This document shows, piece after piece, positions 27,568-35,101 of a stretch of 64,000 bases of DNA; position 1 is the first letter of the stretch, and every line of letters starts with the position of its first letter. The notes below the pieces were generated by a model. The model did no database searches, had not been told where the DNA came from, and saw nothing but the letters and a program-made list of their open reading frames with translations. Source of the stretch: CAVRQM01 sp965246915 (lineage in GTDB: Bacteria; Pseudomonadota; Alphaproteobacteria; Acetobacterales; Acetobacteraceae). The position numbers were made by a program, and so were the translations under genes. Location of the stretch: the NCBI GenBank assembly GCA_965246915.1, contig CBDFGB010000012.1:1-64000 (forward strand), written 5' to 3'.

Positions 27568-28212
27568 ATGCCGCTTGACCTGACAGCATCGCGTGGCTTG
27601 CTTTTCCGCATCACGCATGTCGCCAATCTGCCGTGGCTGCTCCGGCACGGCCTAAACGCAGCGGGCGGCCAAGTGGCCGATGCGGACTTCGTCGCGATCG
27701 GTAACCCTGACCTGATCGACAAGCGCGCACGCCGCGTCGTGCCGCTACCGCCCGGTGGGATGCTGTCGGACTACGTGCCTTTCTACTTCACGCCCAAATC
27801 CCCGATGCTCTACAATATCAAGACTGGCCACAAAGGGATCACGAAGCGGTCGAACAACGACATCGCGGTTCTCGTCTCATCGTGTCAGCGGATGACCGCA
27901 GGGGGAGTGACGATGCTTTACACGGATCGCCACGCCTACACGATGACGGCAACCTGGACGGCCGAGGCCGCCGACCTGACAACGCTGATCGATTGGGACA
28001 TGTTGCGACGGCACGACTTTGCGCGCGACAATACCTATCCGGATAAAATGGAGCGCTATCAGGCTGAGGCGCTCGCCCACCTTCACGTGCCGCCCGCCGC
28101 GCTGCTCGGAATCGGATGCGCGTCAGACGACGTTCGCTCGGCGATCGAGCAGGCGGTTGGGACGTCGGGCGCGTCGGTGCAAGTGTTCTCACGACCAGGG
28201 TGGTTTTTTTGA
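27568..28212 (+). CDS. darT: DarT ssDNA thymidine ADP-ribosyltransferase toxin
   Basis: DarT (DUF4433) uses NAD+ to ADP-ribosylate thymidine in single-stranded DNA at short motifs, stalling replication. It serves as a toxin and in phage defence. The 214-residue protein has the NAD-binding N-terminal LFRITHVANLPWLLRHGL (His17), a basic RARR at 53-56, YFTPKSPMLYNI (73-84), and the C-terminal catalytic region DKMERYQAEALAHLHVPP, where Glu167 aligns with the essential Glu. Length fits the family (about 210). Its stop overlaps the darG start (TGATG). It lies in a segment bounded by two copies of the acnA 3' end. Confidence 0.92.
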   Translation: MPLDLTASRGLLFRITHVANLPWLLRHGLNAAGGQVADADFVAIGNPDLIDKRARRVVPLPPGGMLSDYVPFYFTPKSPMLYNIKTGHKGITKRSNNDIAVLVSSCQRMTAGGVTMLYTDRHAYTMTATWTAEAADLTTLIDWDMLRRHDFARDNTYPDKMERYQAEALAHLHVPPAALLGIGCASDDVRSAIEQAVGTSGASVQVFSRPGWFF

Positions 28213-29318
28213 TGATCCGCTTCACCCAGGGTAACCTCCTAGACTCCGATGCCGAGGCGTTGGTCAACACGGTCAACACGGTGGGCATAAGCGGCAAGGG
28301 CATCGCCCTGATGTTCAAGGAAGCTTTTCCGGAGAACTTTCGCGCCTATGAGGCGGCGAGCAGGGCTGGCCGGATCGGGCCGGGCGGCCTGTTCATCACC
28401 GAGCGCAATGACATGCTCGGTCCACGCTACATCATCAACTTTGCCACCAAGCAGCACTGGCGCCACCCGTCCAAGCTGGCGTGGATCGAGGAAGGCCTGA
28501 GGGCGCTGAGGCGCGAGGTGGAGGCGCGCAGCATCCTGTCGGTCGCCATCCCACCGCTTGGCGCGGGCAACGGCGGCTTGCGATGGACCGACGTGCGGCC
28601 GCTGATCGAGGATGTGCTGCGCGACATCGCAACAGATGTTATCGTGTTCGAACCCACCCAGACTTATCAGAACGTGGTGAAGCGTCAGGGTGTGGAGAAG
28701 CTGACGCCCGCGCGCGCGCTGATGGCGGAGATGATCCGCCGCTACGAGATCCTCGGCTTCGACTGCTCGGTGCTTGAAGCCCAGAAGCTCGCTTGGTTCC
28801 TGAGCCGCGCGGTCGACCGATCAGGGCTCGCCAACCCAGTCGCGGACGACTTCGTGGCCAACCGCTACGGACCGTATTCCGAGAAGGTCCGGCATCTGCT
28901 GAACAGTCTGGACGGCAGCTATCTGGAGTGCGAGCGCCGCGTGGCGGATGCACGGCCGTTCGATCCCATCCGCTTCCGCTATGACCGGCAGGACAGGATC
29001 CGCCTCTACCTGACCGCGCCGGACGCGAGCCCGTATCGACCCGCGCTCGACGACGCGAGCGACGTCATCGACGGATTCCAATCTCCGCATGGGCTCGAAC
29101 TGCTCGCGACGATCGACTGGCTGTATGCCGAGAATCACGTTCCGCTAGAGACCGATGCGATGATCGTGGCGATCGCTTCGTGGCCCGGCCCTGGCGGCGC
29201 AGCCGAACGTAAGGCCGGGACGTTCACGCAACGCCATGTCGAGGTGGCAGTGCAGCGACTTGCCGGCGTCGATGGGACTGAGTCGGTCGGGCGTTCCGCC
29301 CAGCTCTCGTGTTTCTAG
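28212..29318 (+). CDS. darG: DarG macrodomain antitoxin (DNA ADP-ribosylglycohydrolase)
   Basis: DarG removes ADP-ribose from thymidine through its macrodomain and also binds and blocks DarT through its C-terminal domain. Residues 1-155 are the macrodomain: TQGNLLDSDAEALVNTVNTV, ISGKGIALMFKEAFPENFRA, and IPPLGAGNGGLRW. Residues about 170-368 (LMAEMIRRYEILGFDCSVLE onward, with VANRYGPYSEKVRHLLNSLD) match the DarT-binding domain of full-length DarG. Length 368, near the usual 350. The start overlaps the darT stop, so toxin and antitoxin are coupled. The stop is followed at once by the acnA remnant. Confidence 0.92.
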   Translation: MIRFTQGNLLDSDAEALVNTVNTVGISGKGIALMFKEAFPENFRAYEAASRAGRIGPGGLFITERNDMLGPRYIINFATKQHWRHPSKLAWIEEGLRALRREVEARSILSVAIPPLGAGNGGLRWTDVRPLIEDVLRDIATDVIVFEPTQTYQNVVKRQGVEKLTPARALMAEMIRRYEILGFDCSVLEAQKLAWFLSRAVDRSGLANPVADDFVANRYGPYSEKVRHLLNSLDGSYLECERRVADARPFDPIRFRYDRQDRIRLYLTAPDASPYRPALDDASDVIDGFQSPHGLELLATIDWLYAENHVPLETDAMIVAIASWPGPGGAAERKAGTFTQRHVEVAVQRLAGVDGTESVGRSAQLSCF

Positions 29319-29320
29319 AC

Positions 29321-29536
29321 GCATGGACCGTCTCTCGCTGAAGCTGACGGCGGTCTGGATGCGGGTCATTCGGGGGGCTGGGGGGCTGGTGCCGCGGATC
29401 GAATTGACTTTGGTCATTCACGGCCCGGCCGGCACCGCACGTGCTGTGCCACGTCGATAACGCGGACGAGGTCGAGTATTTTCGCCATGGCCCAAGTCTC
29501 CATTGCATCTTGCGGAAGATGGCGATGGCGGCTTGA
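29321..29536 (+). pseudogene. Second, diverged copy of the acnA 3' end
   Basis: Over about 215 bases this stretch aligns with the last 225 bases of acnA (26469-26693). It reads MDRLSLKLT where acnA has MDRHSLRLT, then PRIELTLVIH as in acnA, and after a small deletion/frameshift VLCHVDNADEVEYFRHG and LHCILRKMAMAA stop, against VLCRVDTADEVEYYRHG and LHYVLREMAKAA in acnA. Many differences are silent, so the copy diverged as a gene before it broke. It lacks the rest of acnA. It is best read as the displaced or imported gene end at the far side of the darTG insertion. Confidence 0.8.
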
Positions 29537-29697
29537 AAAGCGCCAGCCGTTTAGCGGTTGCGGCCGAGGAGTGCATCCATCGCCGAGGAGCTGCATCGAC
29601 CGCGGCTCGCGCACTCCATTCATTGCGGTCGAGGGCTACGCGCCTCTCGTGGCCATCCGAGGGAGCCGGCGGCGTGCGTAAAATGCGACATTCCCGT

Positions 29698-29723
29698 GGC
29701 GCATAGTTCAGGAATCACGCGCC
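29698..29723. repeat. 26-bp inverted-repeat element, copy 1 (end of methyltransferase gene)
   Basis: GGCGC and GCGCC arms 16 bases apart around a TTCAGGAATCAC core. It matches copy 2 at 21 of 26 positions. The stop codon of the methyltransferase gene lies inside it. Confidence 0.65.
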
Positions 29724-30481
29724 GTTGAGTGGGTCGCCGGTAATGGTGTGCTCCGATCGTCCTGCGGACGATGCGCGATTGTCTCCCCCCACATCTGTGC
29801 GAATAATGCATCGGGGTTAGCGGCCCATATTCGCAAGCAAGCAGCCTCTCTTTCCTGCTCGAGAGTTTTCAGCTTGGCCGCTGCGAAAGGGCCAAGATCG
29901 GCAGGGTTCTCTTGTTCGACCGTGGCAGTGAAAGTGACGCTTTGGCATCCCACACTGCGTAGCAAGTTCGGCGCGTTGCGCCCTGCGAAGGCGTCACCCT
30001 TCGCGTAATATACGTTGACAAATGTATCAAACGCGGCAGCTAAGGCGGGGTCGCGTGGGGTAATGAGGAGCGCCCCCCAATCGGGACTGCGTAGGGCAAT
30101 GATGCCGCCCGGAACCAAAACACGGCACATCTCACGAATGGCGCACTCTGGATCGCTGAAATGCTGAAAGATCGCGTGGGCAAACACTACGTCAAAGTGA
30201 CCAGCCGCGAATGGTAAGTCGTAAATTGACGCGGTTTGAAAAGACACATTGGTAAGCATTTCCTGATCTGCTCGCGTTGTGGCAAGCGTAATCTGTGCTG
30301 GATCAGCGTCTATTCCGGCAACCCGGCCAGGCGCAACGTGGCGTGCAAGGTCGCATGTTATTGATCCCGGCCCGCATCCGCAGTCCAGCAAGGAAAGGCC
30401 CGGCTTGAGAAATGGCAACAGGAAGCCCGCTTGGCGTTGTGCTGACCTAAGCGCCAACGTGTTTGCTGGTTGTTGTCCCAT
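29708..30481 (-). CDS. Class I SAM-dependent methyltransferase (UbiE/Methyltransf_11 type)
   Basis: A 257-residue protein with motif I LLDCGCGPGSITCDLARHV, an acidic loop VAGIDADPAQI, motif post-II PFAAGHFDVVFAHAIFQHF, and CRVLVPGGIIALRSPDWGAL, as in small-molecule methyltransferases. The substrate is unknown. ATG 30481 (M-G-Q-Q-P) is chosen; a TTG five codons upstream exists. GC content is lower than the housekeeping genes. It is preceded by element copy 2 and terminated within copy 1, so it is one unit of the cassette-like array. Confidence 0.85.
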   Translation of the reverse strand: MGQQPANTLALRSAQRQAGFLLPFLKPGLSLLDCGCGPGSITCDLARHVAPGRVAGIDADPAQITLATTRADQEMLTNVSFQTASIYDLPFAAGHFDVVFAHAIFQHFSDPECAIREMCRVLVPGGIIALRSPDWGALLITPRDPALAAAFDTFVNVYYAKGDAFAGRNAPNLLRSVGCQSVTFTATVEQENPADLGPFAAAKLKTLEQEREAACLRIWAANPDALFAQMWGETIAHRPQDDRSTPLPATHSTARDS

Positions 30482-30560
30482 GCTCGCTTTCAAGCCAGTT
30501 AAAACCGATGTGTAGGGTCATAGCCGGAAATCGACAGACCGACTACCTACATGAGTCTAC

Positions 30561-30586
30561 GGCGCAGATATCAAGAATTACGCGCC
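30561..30586. repeat. 26-bp inverted-repeat element, copy 2 (after the UPF0175-like/PIN pair)
   Basis: GGCGC, AGATA, TCAAGAATTAC, GCGCC: perfect seven-base arms (ACGGCGC/GCGCCGT) if one flanking pair on each side is included. The TAA stop of the UPF0175-like gene lies two bases beyond the edge. Confidence 0.65.
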
Positions 30587-30587
30587 G

Positions 30588-30797
30588 TTACAGGCCAAGG
30601 ATTTTGAGGGCGTGAGCCAGCTCGGCTTGCTCCTTTTCGTGGGACTGGCGTGGCAGCGGCAGCCCGGCTTGCCGGGTCATGACGAACACATCCGCGACCG
30701 TGGCTTTCTCTCCGACGATATCGGCAGCCTTGGCCGCTGAAATTTCACCCGCTGCATAGCGGCGGATGGCGGGGTGAACGGGGGCCGGGTCGGTCAT
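30588..30797 (-). CDS. UPF0175-like antitoxin
   Basis: A 69-residue protein, PAIRRYAAGEISAAKAADIV then GEKATVADVFVMTRQAGLPLP. The pattern of a helix-turn-helix with A-L/I-x-x-Y-x-x-G-x-I-S-x-x-x-A-A is that of UPF0175 proteins, DNA-binding partners of PIN/DUF3368 toxins. The ATG overlaps the stop of the upstream PIN gene (ATGA). Followed directly by repeat copy 2. Confidence 0.65.
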   Translation of the reverse strand: MTDPAPVHPAIRRYAAGEISAAKAADIVGEKATVADVFVMTRQAGLPLPRQSHEKEQAELAHALKILGL

Positions 30798-31381
30798 GGC
30801 TTCACCGGATTGATATAGGTCAGGACGGAGGCAGGGTTCACCGTTGGCGCGACCTTGGCGATCCGCGCCCACAGCGTTTCGGCACTGGGGATAAGGCCCT
30901 CATGCTGCGCCAGTTCAAGCAGGTTGCGCGTCGTGGCGACGGCGACTGTTTCCGCGATCCCCTCCCGCGCCAGCATGTTCGGAATCCTGCCGTTCTCATA
31001 AACCACGAGGGCCGGGCCGCCGATATGGCGAAGCTCGTCCGCCAGCCACTCGGTAATGCCGATCTCTCCGGCGTTGCGGGGCGGCTTCATGTTCTGGTCG
31101 AGCGCGAGTTTGTAGAGCGGGCCGAGTTCCGTTGTGGCGATTTGCACGGGACGGTTGCTGCCGGGCTTACCGCCCTCCGCGATCCATGCCGAGATTTCGG
31201 TAGCGTAGGGCTTGCTGCGGTCGTTTGTCGCTTCGAGCGCCACGACATCGACGACGACCACGCGACCAAGGCCTGTCAGAATGTGCAAAGCATCGACCGC
31301 CGCCAGATGCACAAGCGGACTGGTGTCCGGCAGGATCACGGTCGGCCTGATGCGGGGCGGCTGTTGAGACGGTTGCGACAT
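30794..31381 (-). CDS. PIN domain (DUF3368-like) toxin component
   Basis: A 195-residue PIN-fold protein: VILPDTSPLVHLAAVDAL (first acidic residue, Asp of DTSPL), GRVVVVDVVALEATND, and the central acidic motif NAGEIGITEWLADEL with a later VVYENGRI. VapC-like PIN proteins are Mg-dependent RNases. Paired with the UPF0175-like gene downstream. The putative toxin gene comes first, the reverse of most vapBC operons but usual for UPF0175/DUF3368 pairs. ATG 31381 is taken as start. Its promoter must lie in the 53 bases between the ATG and repeat copy 3. Confidence 0.72.
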   Translation of the reverse strand: MSQPSQQPPRIRPTVILPDTSPLVHLAAVDALHILTGLGRVVVVDVVALEATNDRSKPYATEISAWIAEGGKPGSNRPVQIATTELGPLYKLALDQNMKPPRNAGEIGITEWLADELRHIGGPALVVYENGRIPNMLAREGIAETVAVATTRNLLELAQHEGLIPSAETLWARIAKVAPTVNPASVLTYINPVKP

Positions 31382-31434
31382 GCCAACAAAATACCACAAG
31401 AGCAGCGGCGGCGAACCCCCCATTCTGGAGACGT

Positions 31435-31460
31435 GTCGCGAAAATCAAAAGTTACGCACC
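31435..31460. repeat. 26-bp element, copy 3 (after the DUF1330 gene)
   Basis: GTCGCG, then TCAAAAGTTACGCACC. It matches copy 2 at 19 of 26 positions; the inverted-repeat arms are weaker. The TAG stop of the DUF1330 gene lies one base beyond the edge. Confidence 0.6.
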
Positions 31461-31461
31461 G

Positions 31462-31755
31462 CTACTCTGCACCTTCAACGATGCGGATATCTCGTTCGAC
31501 TGTGTCGCCCAGCAGCTTCCGCGCGGCCTGATAGTCGGGGCTTTCGTATGCCGAAATCGCGCTCGCGACGCTATCGAACTCAATGACGACAGTGCGTAGG
31601 GCCATTCCGGCCTCTAGCGTCTTGGCTGGCGTGCCTCGAACCAAGTTGCGTCCGCCTGCTGCCCATATCGCTGGACCCGCTAGCTTCGCATACGCCGCGA
31701 GACCTTCAGGGTCATTGATCGCGCGGTAGGTCGCAATCCAGTAAGCCTTGCCCAT
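31462..31755 (-). CDS. DUF1330 domain-containing protein
   Basis: A 97-residue protein of the dimeric ferredoxin-like DUF1330 family: MGKAYWIATYRAINDPEGLA, YAKLAGPAIWAAGGRNLVRG, VVIEFDSVASAISAYESPDY and QAARKLLGDTVERDIRIVEG. The function of the family is unknown (ABM/YCII-like small oxidoreductase or binding fold). It is one unit of the cassette-like array, flanked by element copies 3 and 4. ATG 31755 opens directly at the conserved N-terminus. Confidence 0.87.
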   Translation of the reverse strand: MGKAYWIATYRAINDPEGLAAYAKLAGPAIWAAGGRNLVRGTPAKTLEAGMALRTVVIEFDSVASAISAYESPDYQAARKLLGDTVERDIRIVEGAE

Positions 31756-32166
31756 CAATCCCTCCGGACCCGGGTTGCCTGAAACTTGTAGGAGACAACC
31801 GAATAGCCTTGCAGTCCAGCCCGCCCCCCCCGGAAAGGCGCGCGCATAAATCAAGACTTTCGCGCTGTCCTACCCAGCAAGCTCCCTCAATGCGTTTGCC
31901 AGTGCAGAAGTTAGGCGCAAATGTCCGCTTTCTCAGCCGGCTCGCCCAAACCGGCACAGACCGCTTTGGGCCGACTCAGAGCACCGCCGGAATTCCCTCG
32001 TTTCTCGTCTGCGGAGATGGGCGCAATACGTAACGTCGGATGCATCGCGAAGGCATATCGACACATGCAGACGACGTTGGTTCGACCTTGCATACAGGCT
32101 GTCGGTGTGGAGTATGTAGTCGCGTTGTAACAGTGCTGGCGTCGCGCCCGACGAGGCCATCGGGGT
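31756..32166. other. Intergenic region upstream of DUF1330 with repeat copy 4
   Basis: Roughly 410 bases without a clear gene. It holds repeat copy 4 and, just before it on the minus strand, a short open stretch ending LRLTSALANALRELAG stop (TAG at 31872-31870), which looks like the tail of a decayed gene. GCCTAAC, the shape of an integron R-box, occurs at 31910-31916 on the minus strand. Confidence 0.4.
31841..31866. repeat. 26-bp element, copy 4
   Basis: CGCGC, ATAAA, TCAAGACTTTCGCGCT. It matches copy 2 at 20 of 26 positions and is in the same orientation as the other three. A minus-strand TAG stop ends four bases outside the edge. Confidence 0.6.
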
Positions 32167-32447
32167 TCATGCGAGCCCACAGGCTGCGACTTCAGCGGCG
32201 CGCAGAACGCCGATCCCGCGCCGGGGCGTCATCGGCAGCAGATTTTTTTGGCGCCACTCACGATAACATCCGGCTCGCAGGCTGCGGCCAGCCACAGATA
32301 CTTCTTATCGCTCGGATCAAAGCATTTCCGGATCAACTCGCCCGGCTCAGTACTTCGCGATACTCGTCCTCTACCTCCCGGATGCGCATGAGGCGGTTGC
32401 CCTCGCTGATCGCTCGCATCAAAGCCTGTTCGGGAACGCTAAACCTT
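32167..32447 (-). pseudogene. Decayed PIN-domain toxin gene
   Basis: Two pieces of a PIN-family toxin can be read. PEQALMRAISEGNRLM, then IREVEDEYREVLSRA (equivalent to the LLxAxxEGR...LxEYREVLxRP region of TIGR00305-like PIN toxins), ends at a stop near 32335. CFDPSDKKYLWLAAACEPDVIVSGAK follows as pieces up to the run of seven A residues near 32244. One extra A there restores NLLPMTPRRGIGVLRAAEVA to a TGA at 32167, as expected for the C-terminus. The first 20 or so codons are missing, cut where the coiled-coil gene ends. An imperfect 17-base direct repeat lies inside. Confidence 0.6.
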
Positions 32448-32849
32448 CGGCAACCCACGCTGCAGTCCGGAAAACTCGCCCGACAGGCGGTTCAGCCCGG
32501 CCTCGGCGGCGACCGCGTGGCGGCCGGCGGCGTCGGCGGCGACCTGGGCCTGCACCTGCACCGGATCGGGCGCGCACCCCCCGGCCGCCGGATCGGACCC
32601 CGCCGCGCGCAAGGCCGCGCGCAGCTCATTCGCGGCGCCCCGGAAATCGGAGACCTGGCGGCTCAGGTCGGAAATGCCGCCGCGAATCTCCGTCACGTCG
32701 CCCTCCATCCGCGTGCAGGGCGCGTGCGAGCCCTTGGCCTCGGCCCGCAGCCGCGCCAAATCGGCTCGTATGCGCGTCATCCCGCCATCCACCTGGGCCG
32801 AATCGGCGCGGAGGCGGTCGAGGCCGGACAAGAGCGACGTGGCGGACAC
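32439..32849 (-). CDS. Hypothetical coiled-coil protein
   Basis: A 136-residue protein made almost entirely of heptad-like helices: SLLSGLDRLRADSAQVDGGM, TRIRADLARLRAEAKGSHAP, MEGDVTEIRGGISDLSRQVS, then ANELRAALRAAGSD and LNRLSGEFSGLQRGL. The alternation of D/E-xx-I/L-R resembles short chaperone- or phage-tail-like coiled coils, without a recognisable family. GTG start. Its 3' end abuts the PIN remnant, which suggests a deletion junction. Divergent from the FUSC gene. Confidence 0.5.
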   Translation of the reverse strand: MSATSLLSGLDRLRADSAQVDGGMTRIRADLARLRAEAKGSHAPCTRMEGDVTEIRGGISDLSRQVSDFRGAANELRAALRAAGSDPAAGGCAPDPVQVQAQVAADAAGRHAVAAEAGLNRLSGEFSGLQRGLPKV

Positions 32850-32893
32850 GTCGGTGATGAGATGCCTCCCGTGGTGCTGCGTCTCGGCGGACT

Positions 32894-34966
32894 ATGCGCC
32901 GTCTCACTGAACGAGAGATTGCTGAACGGAAGATGCCGCGTTTCGGCCGGGCGCGCGGCCTGCCGCCATTCCTGGCGTTCGATCGGCACGCCGTCAGTCT
33001 CGCCGAGGGGTTCCGCGCCGGCTTCGCGATGGCCGCCGTCGTCCTCCTCTACGAGTGGCTGCGCTGGCCGGGGCTGATGGAGGCGGCGCTGGCCGCCTTG
33101 CTCACCTGCATCTGCGACGCGGGAGGGCCGCTGCGGCGGCGGCTGCCGGCCGTACTGGCGTTCGGGGTCGCGGGCGCGGCGGCGACCGGCGGGTTCGCGC
33201 TGCTTCGCGACAGCCCGGTGTTCGTCGTCGTCCCGCTGGCCGGGCTGTTCGTCATGGCCGCCTCCTTCGCGCGCGCCTTCGGGCAGTCCGCCCTGCAGGT
33301 CGGCAACCTGCTCAGCGTCGTCGTCGCCCTGTCGCTACGGCAGACCGGGCCGCACCCGCCCGACGCGCTCGTGACCGCCGCGACATTCCTCGGCGGGAAC
33401 CTGTGGGCGGTCCTCCTGACCGCGGTGATCTGGCGGCTGCAACCCTATCGTCCGGCCCGCGCGGCGGTCGCCGCCAGCCTGCATGCGCTGGCACGGATGG
33501 CGAGCGACATTCGCGCGGTCGCGGGCTCCGGCGCGGACGAGGCGGCCTGGGACCGCCACGCCCGCCTGCATCGCCGCATCGTGCGCGAGCGGCTGGAGGC
33601 GGCGCGCGAGGCGGTCCTGTCCACCGTCCGCGCACGCGGGCCGGCTTCGGGTCCGGCCGCGCAGAGCTGGCTGCGGCTGGAGGCGGCCGAGCAATTGTTC
33701 GGCGCGCTGATCGCTCTTGCGGATCTGCTGGACAGCGAGACGCGGCCCGAACGCCACCGGGCCGATCGCATGCTTCGGCTGATCGCGGCGGTGCTCGGGG
33801 TTCTGGAACGCGAGGTCGCGCGCGAAACCACGATGCTGCGTCCCGGGCTGGAGCGGGCCATCGCGGCGATCCCGCTGGCGGCGGGCGACGACCCGGCCTT
33901 GCGCGCGATTGCCCGGTTCATCGCCGAACGCCTGCGCGCCACGCTGTCGCCGAGCCAGGGACCCGACCGGCTGCCGGTCGTGCCCTCGCCAGCTTGGCGC
34001 GACGTCCTGCGCGCGAGTTTCGCGGGCGACCGCGCCATGCCGCGCCATGCGCTGCGCGCCGGGCTCGCCGCGACGGTGGGCTTCGCTGCGGTGCTGCTCT
34101 GGCCCGCGCCCTACCTGCATTGGTTCGCGATCACCCTGATCGTGACCTTGCAGCCCTATGTCGCGCTGACCCTGGTCAAGGCGTCCGAGCGCATCGGCGG
34201 CGCCGTGTTGGGCGGCTTCCTCGCCGCCGCCATCAGCATCGTCTGCACCACGCCGCTCGCCATCGCCGCGGCGCTGTTTCCGCTGTCGGTCGCCGCGCTG
34301 ACCGTGCGGGCGGTCAGCTTCGGCCTGTTCATGATGGCGCTCACGCCGGTCGTGGTGCTGCTGAGCGAGATCGGCGCGCCGGGCGAGAGCGAGCTGCGCA
34401 TCGCGGTCCTGCGCGCCGCGTTCACGCTGGCCGGCGGGCTGACCGCGCTGCTCGCCTGCGCCGTGCTGTGGCCGGTGTGGGAGCCGCGGCGCTTGCGAAC
34501 GCAGATGCGGGCGGCGATCGCGGCGCATGGCCGCTACGCCGCCGCCGCGATCGGCGAGGTGCTGGGCGAGGACGCGGCCAGCGAGCCGGCGCGGCGGGAG
34601 GCCGGGGCGGCCAGCAACGCCTTCGAGAGCAGCCTGCAACGTGTTCTGCTGGAACGGCGGCTGCGCTCCGACGCGGCGCTCGAGACGATGCTGACCGTCG
34701 ACGCGGCGCTGCGGCGGCTGGCCGGTCGGCTGTCGGCTCTGCATCACGCCGCGGCGCCGAACACCGATCCGGCCGGATGGCGCGCTTTGCGGGCGTGGAT
34801 CCTCGCGGTCACCGCGCGGCTGGCGGAGGGGGGGTCCGACATCCCGCCAAGGCCGCCGGAGGTGTTGGGCGACGGCGACGGCGTGATGAACCGCCTGGTT
34901 CGTCCGCTCGAACTTGCCGCCGGCGCGATGGCGCGGGGCGAGGCCATGCTGGACGAGCCGCCATGA
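32894..34966 (+). CDS. FUSC family inner-membrane protein (putative aromatic acid exporter)
   Basis: A 690-residue protein with two membrane blocks, at about residues 35-165 (FRAGFAMAAVVLLYEWL, AALAALLTCICDAGGPLRRR, GNLLSVVVALSL) and 385-535 (ALRAGLAATVGFAAVLLW, HWFAITLIVTLQPYVALTLV, ERIGGAVLGGFLAAAISIV), joined by a long soluble helical region and followed by a C-terminal cytosolic helix bundle. The QPYVALTLVKASERIGG motif is the hallmark of FUSC/YccS/AaeB proteins, which export aromatic acids and xenobiotics. The start at 32894 is uncertain; ATG 32933 is possible. Confidence 0.87.
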   Translation: MRRLTEREIAERKMPRFGRARGLPPFLAFDRHAVSLAEGFRAGFAMAAVVLLYEWLRWPGLMEAALAALLTCICDAGGPLRRRLPAVLAFGVAGAAATGGFALLRDSPVFVVVPLAGLFVMAASFARAFGQSALQVGNLLSVVVALSLRQTGPHPPDALVTAATFLGGNLWAVLLTAVIWRLQPYRPARAAVAASLHALARMASDIRAVAGSGADEAAWDRHARLHRRIVRERLEAAREAVLSTVRARGPASGPAAQSWLRLEAAEQLFGALIALADLLDSETRPERHRADRMLRLIAAVLGVLEREVARETTMLRPGLERAIAAIPLAAGDDPALRAIARFIAERLRATLSPSQGPDRLPVVPSPAWRDVLRASFAGDRAMPRHALRAGLAATVGFAAVLLWPAPYLHWFAITLIVTLQPYVALTLVKASERIGGAVLGGFLAAAISIVCTTPLAIAAALFPLSVAALTVRAVSFGLFMMALTPVVVLLSEIGAPGESELRIAVLRAAFTLAGGLTALLACAVLWPVWEPRRLRTQMRAAIAAHGRYAAAAIGEVLGEDAASEPARREAGAASNAFESSLQRVLLERRLRSDAALETMLTVDAALRRLAGRLSALHHAAAPNTDPAGWRALRAWILAVTARLAEGGSDIPPRPPEVLGDGDGVMNRLVRPLELAAGAMARGEAMLDEPP

Positions 34967-35101
34967 CCTTGTGACCGCCCGGCGCGGCCTGTAAGACGCC
35001 CTCGGGAACGTCCGCGATACAACGGCTTTGCGACGAGGCTCGGTCGTCGTGGCGCCATCGAACAGACAGGCGTGCCCGCACCCCAGCCCGTTGGAGCAAC
35101 C

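Noticed and set aside
29698..31917. Canonical integron attC sites
   Set aside because: Matching R-boxes (RYYYAAC and GTTRRRY) at the right spacing were not found at each element, and no integrase is in the window, so the elements are reported only as attC-like in position.
31712..32180. Short open frames around 31.7-32.2 kb on both strands
   Set aside because: No ribosome binding sites, no recognisable motifs and conflicting frames; only a possible decayed C-terminus at 31870 was kept as a note.
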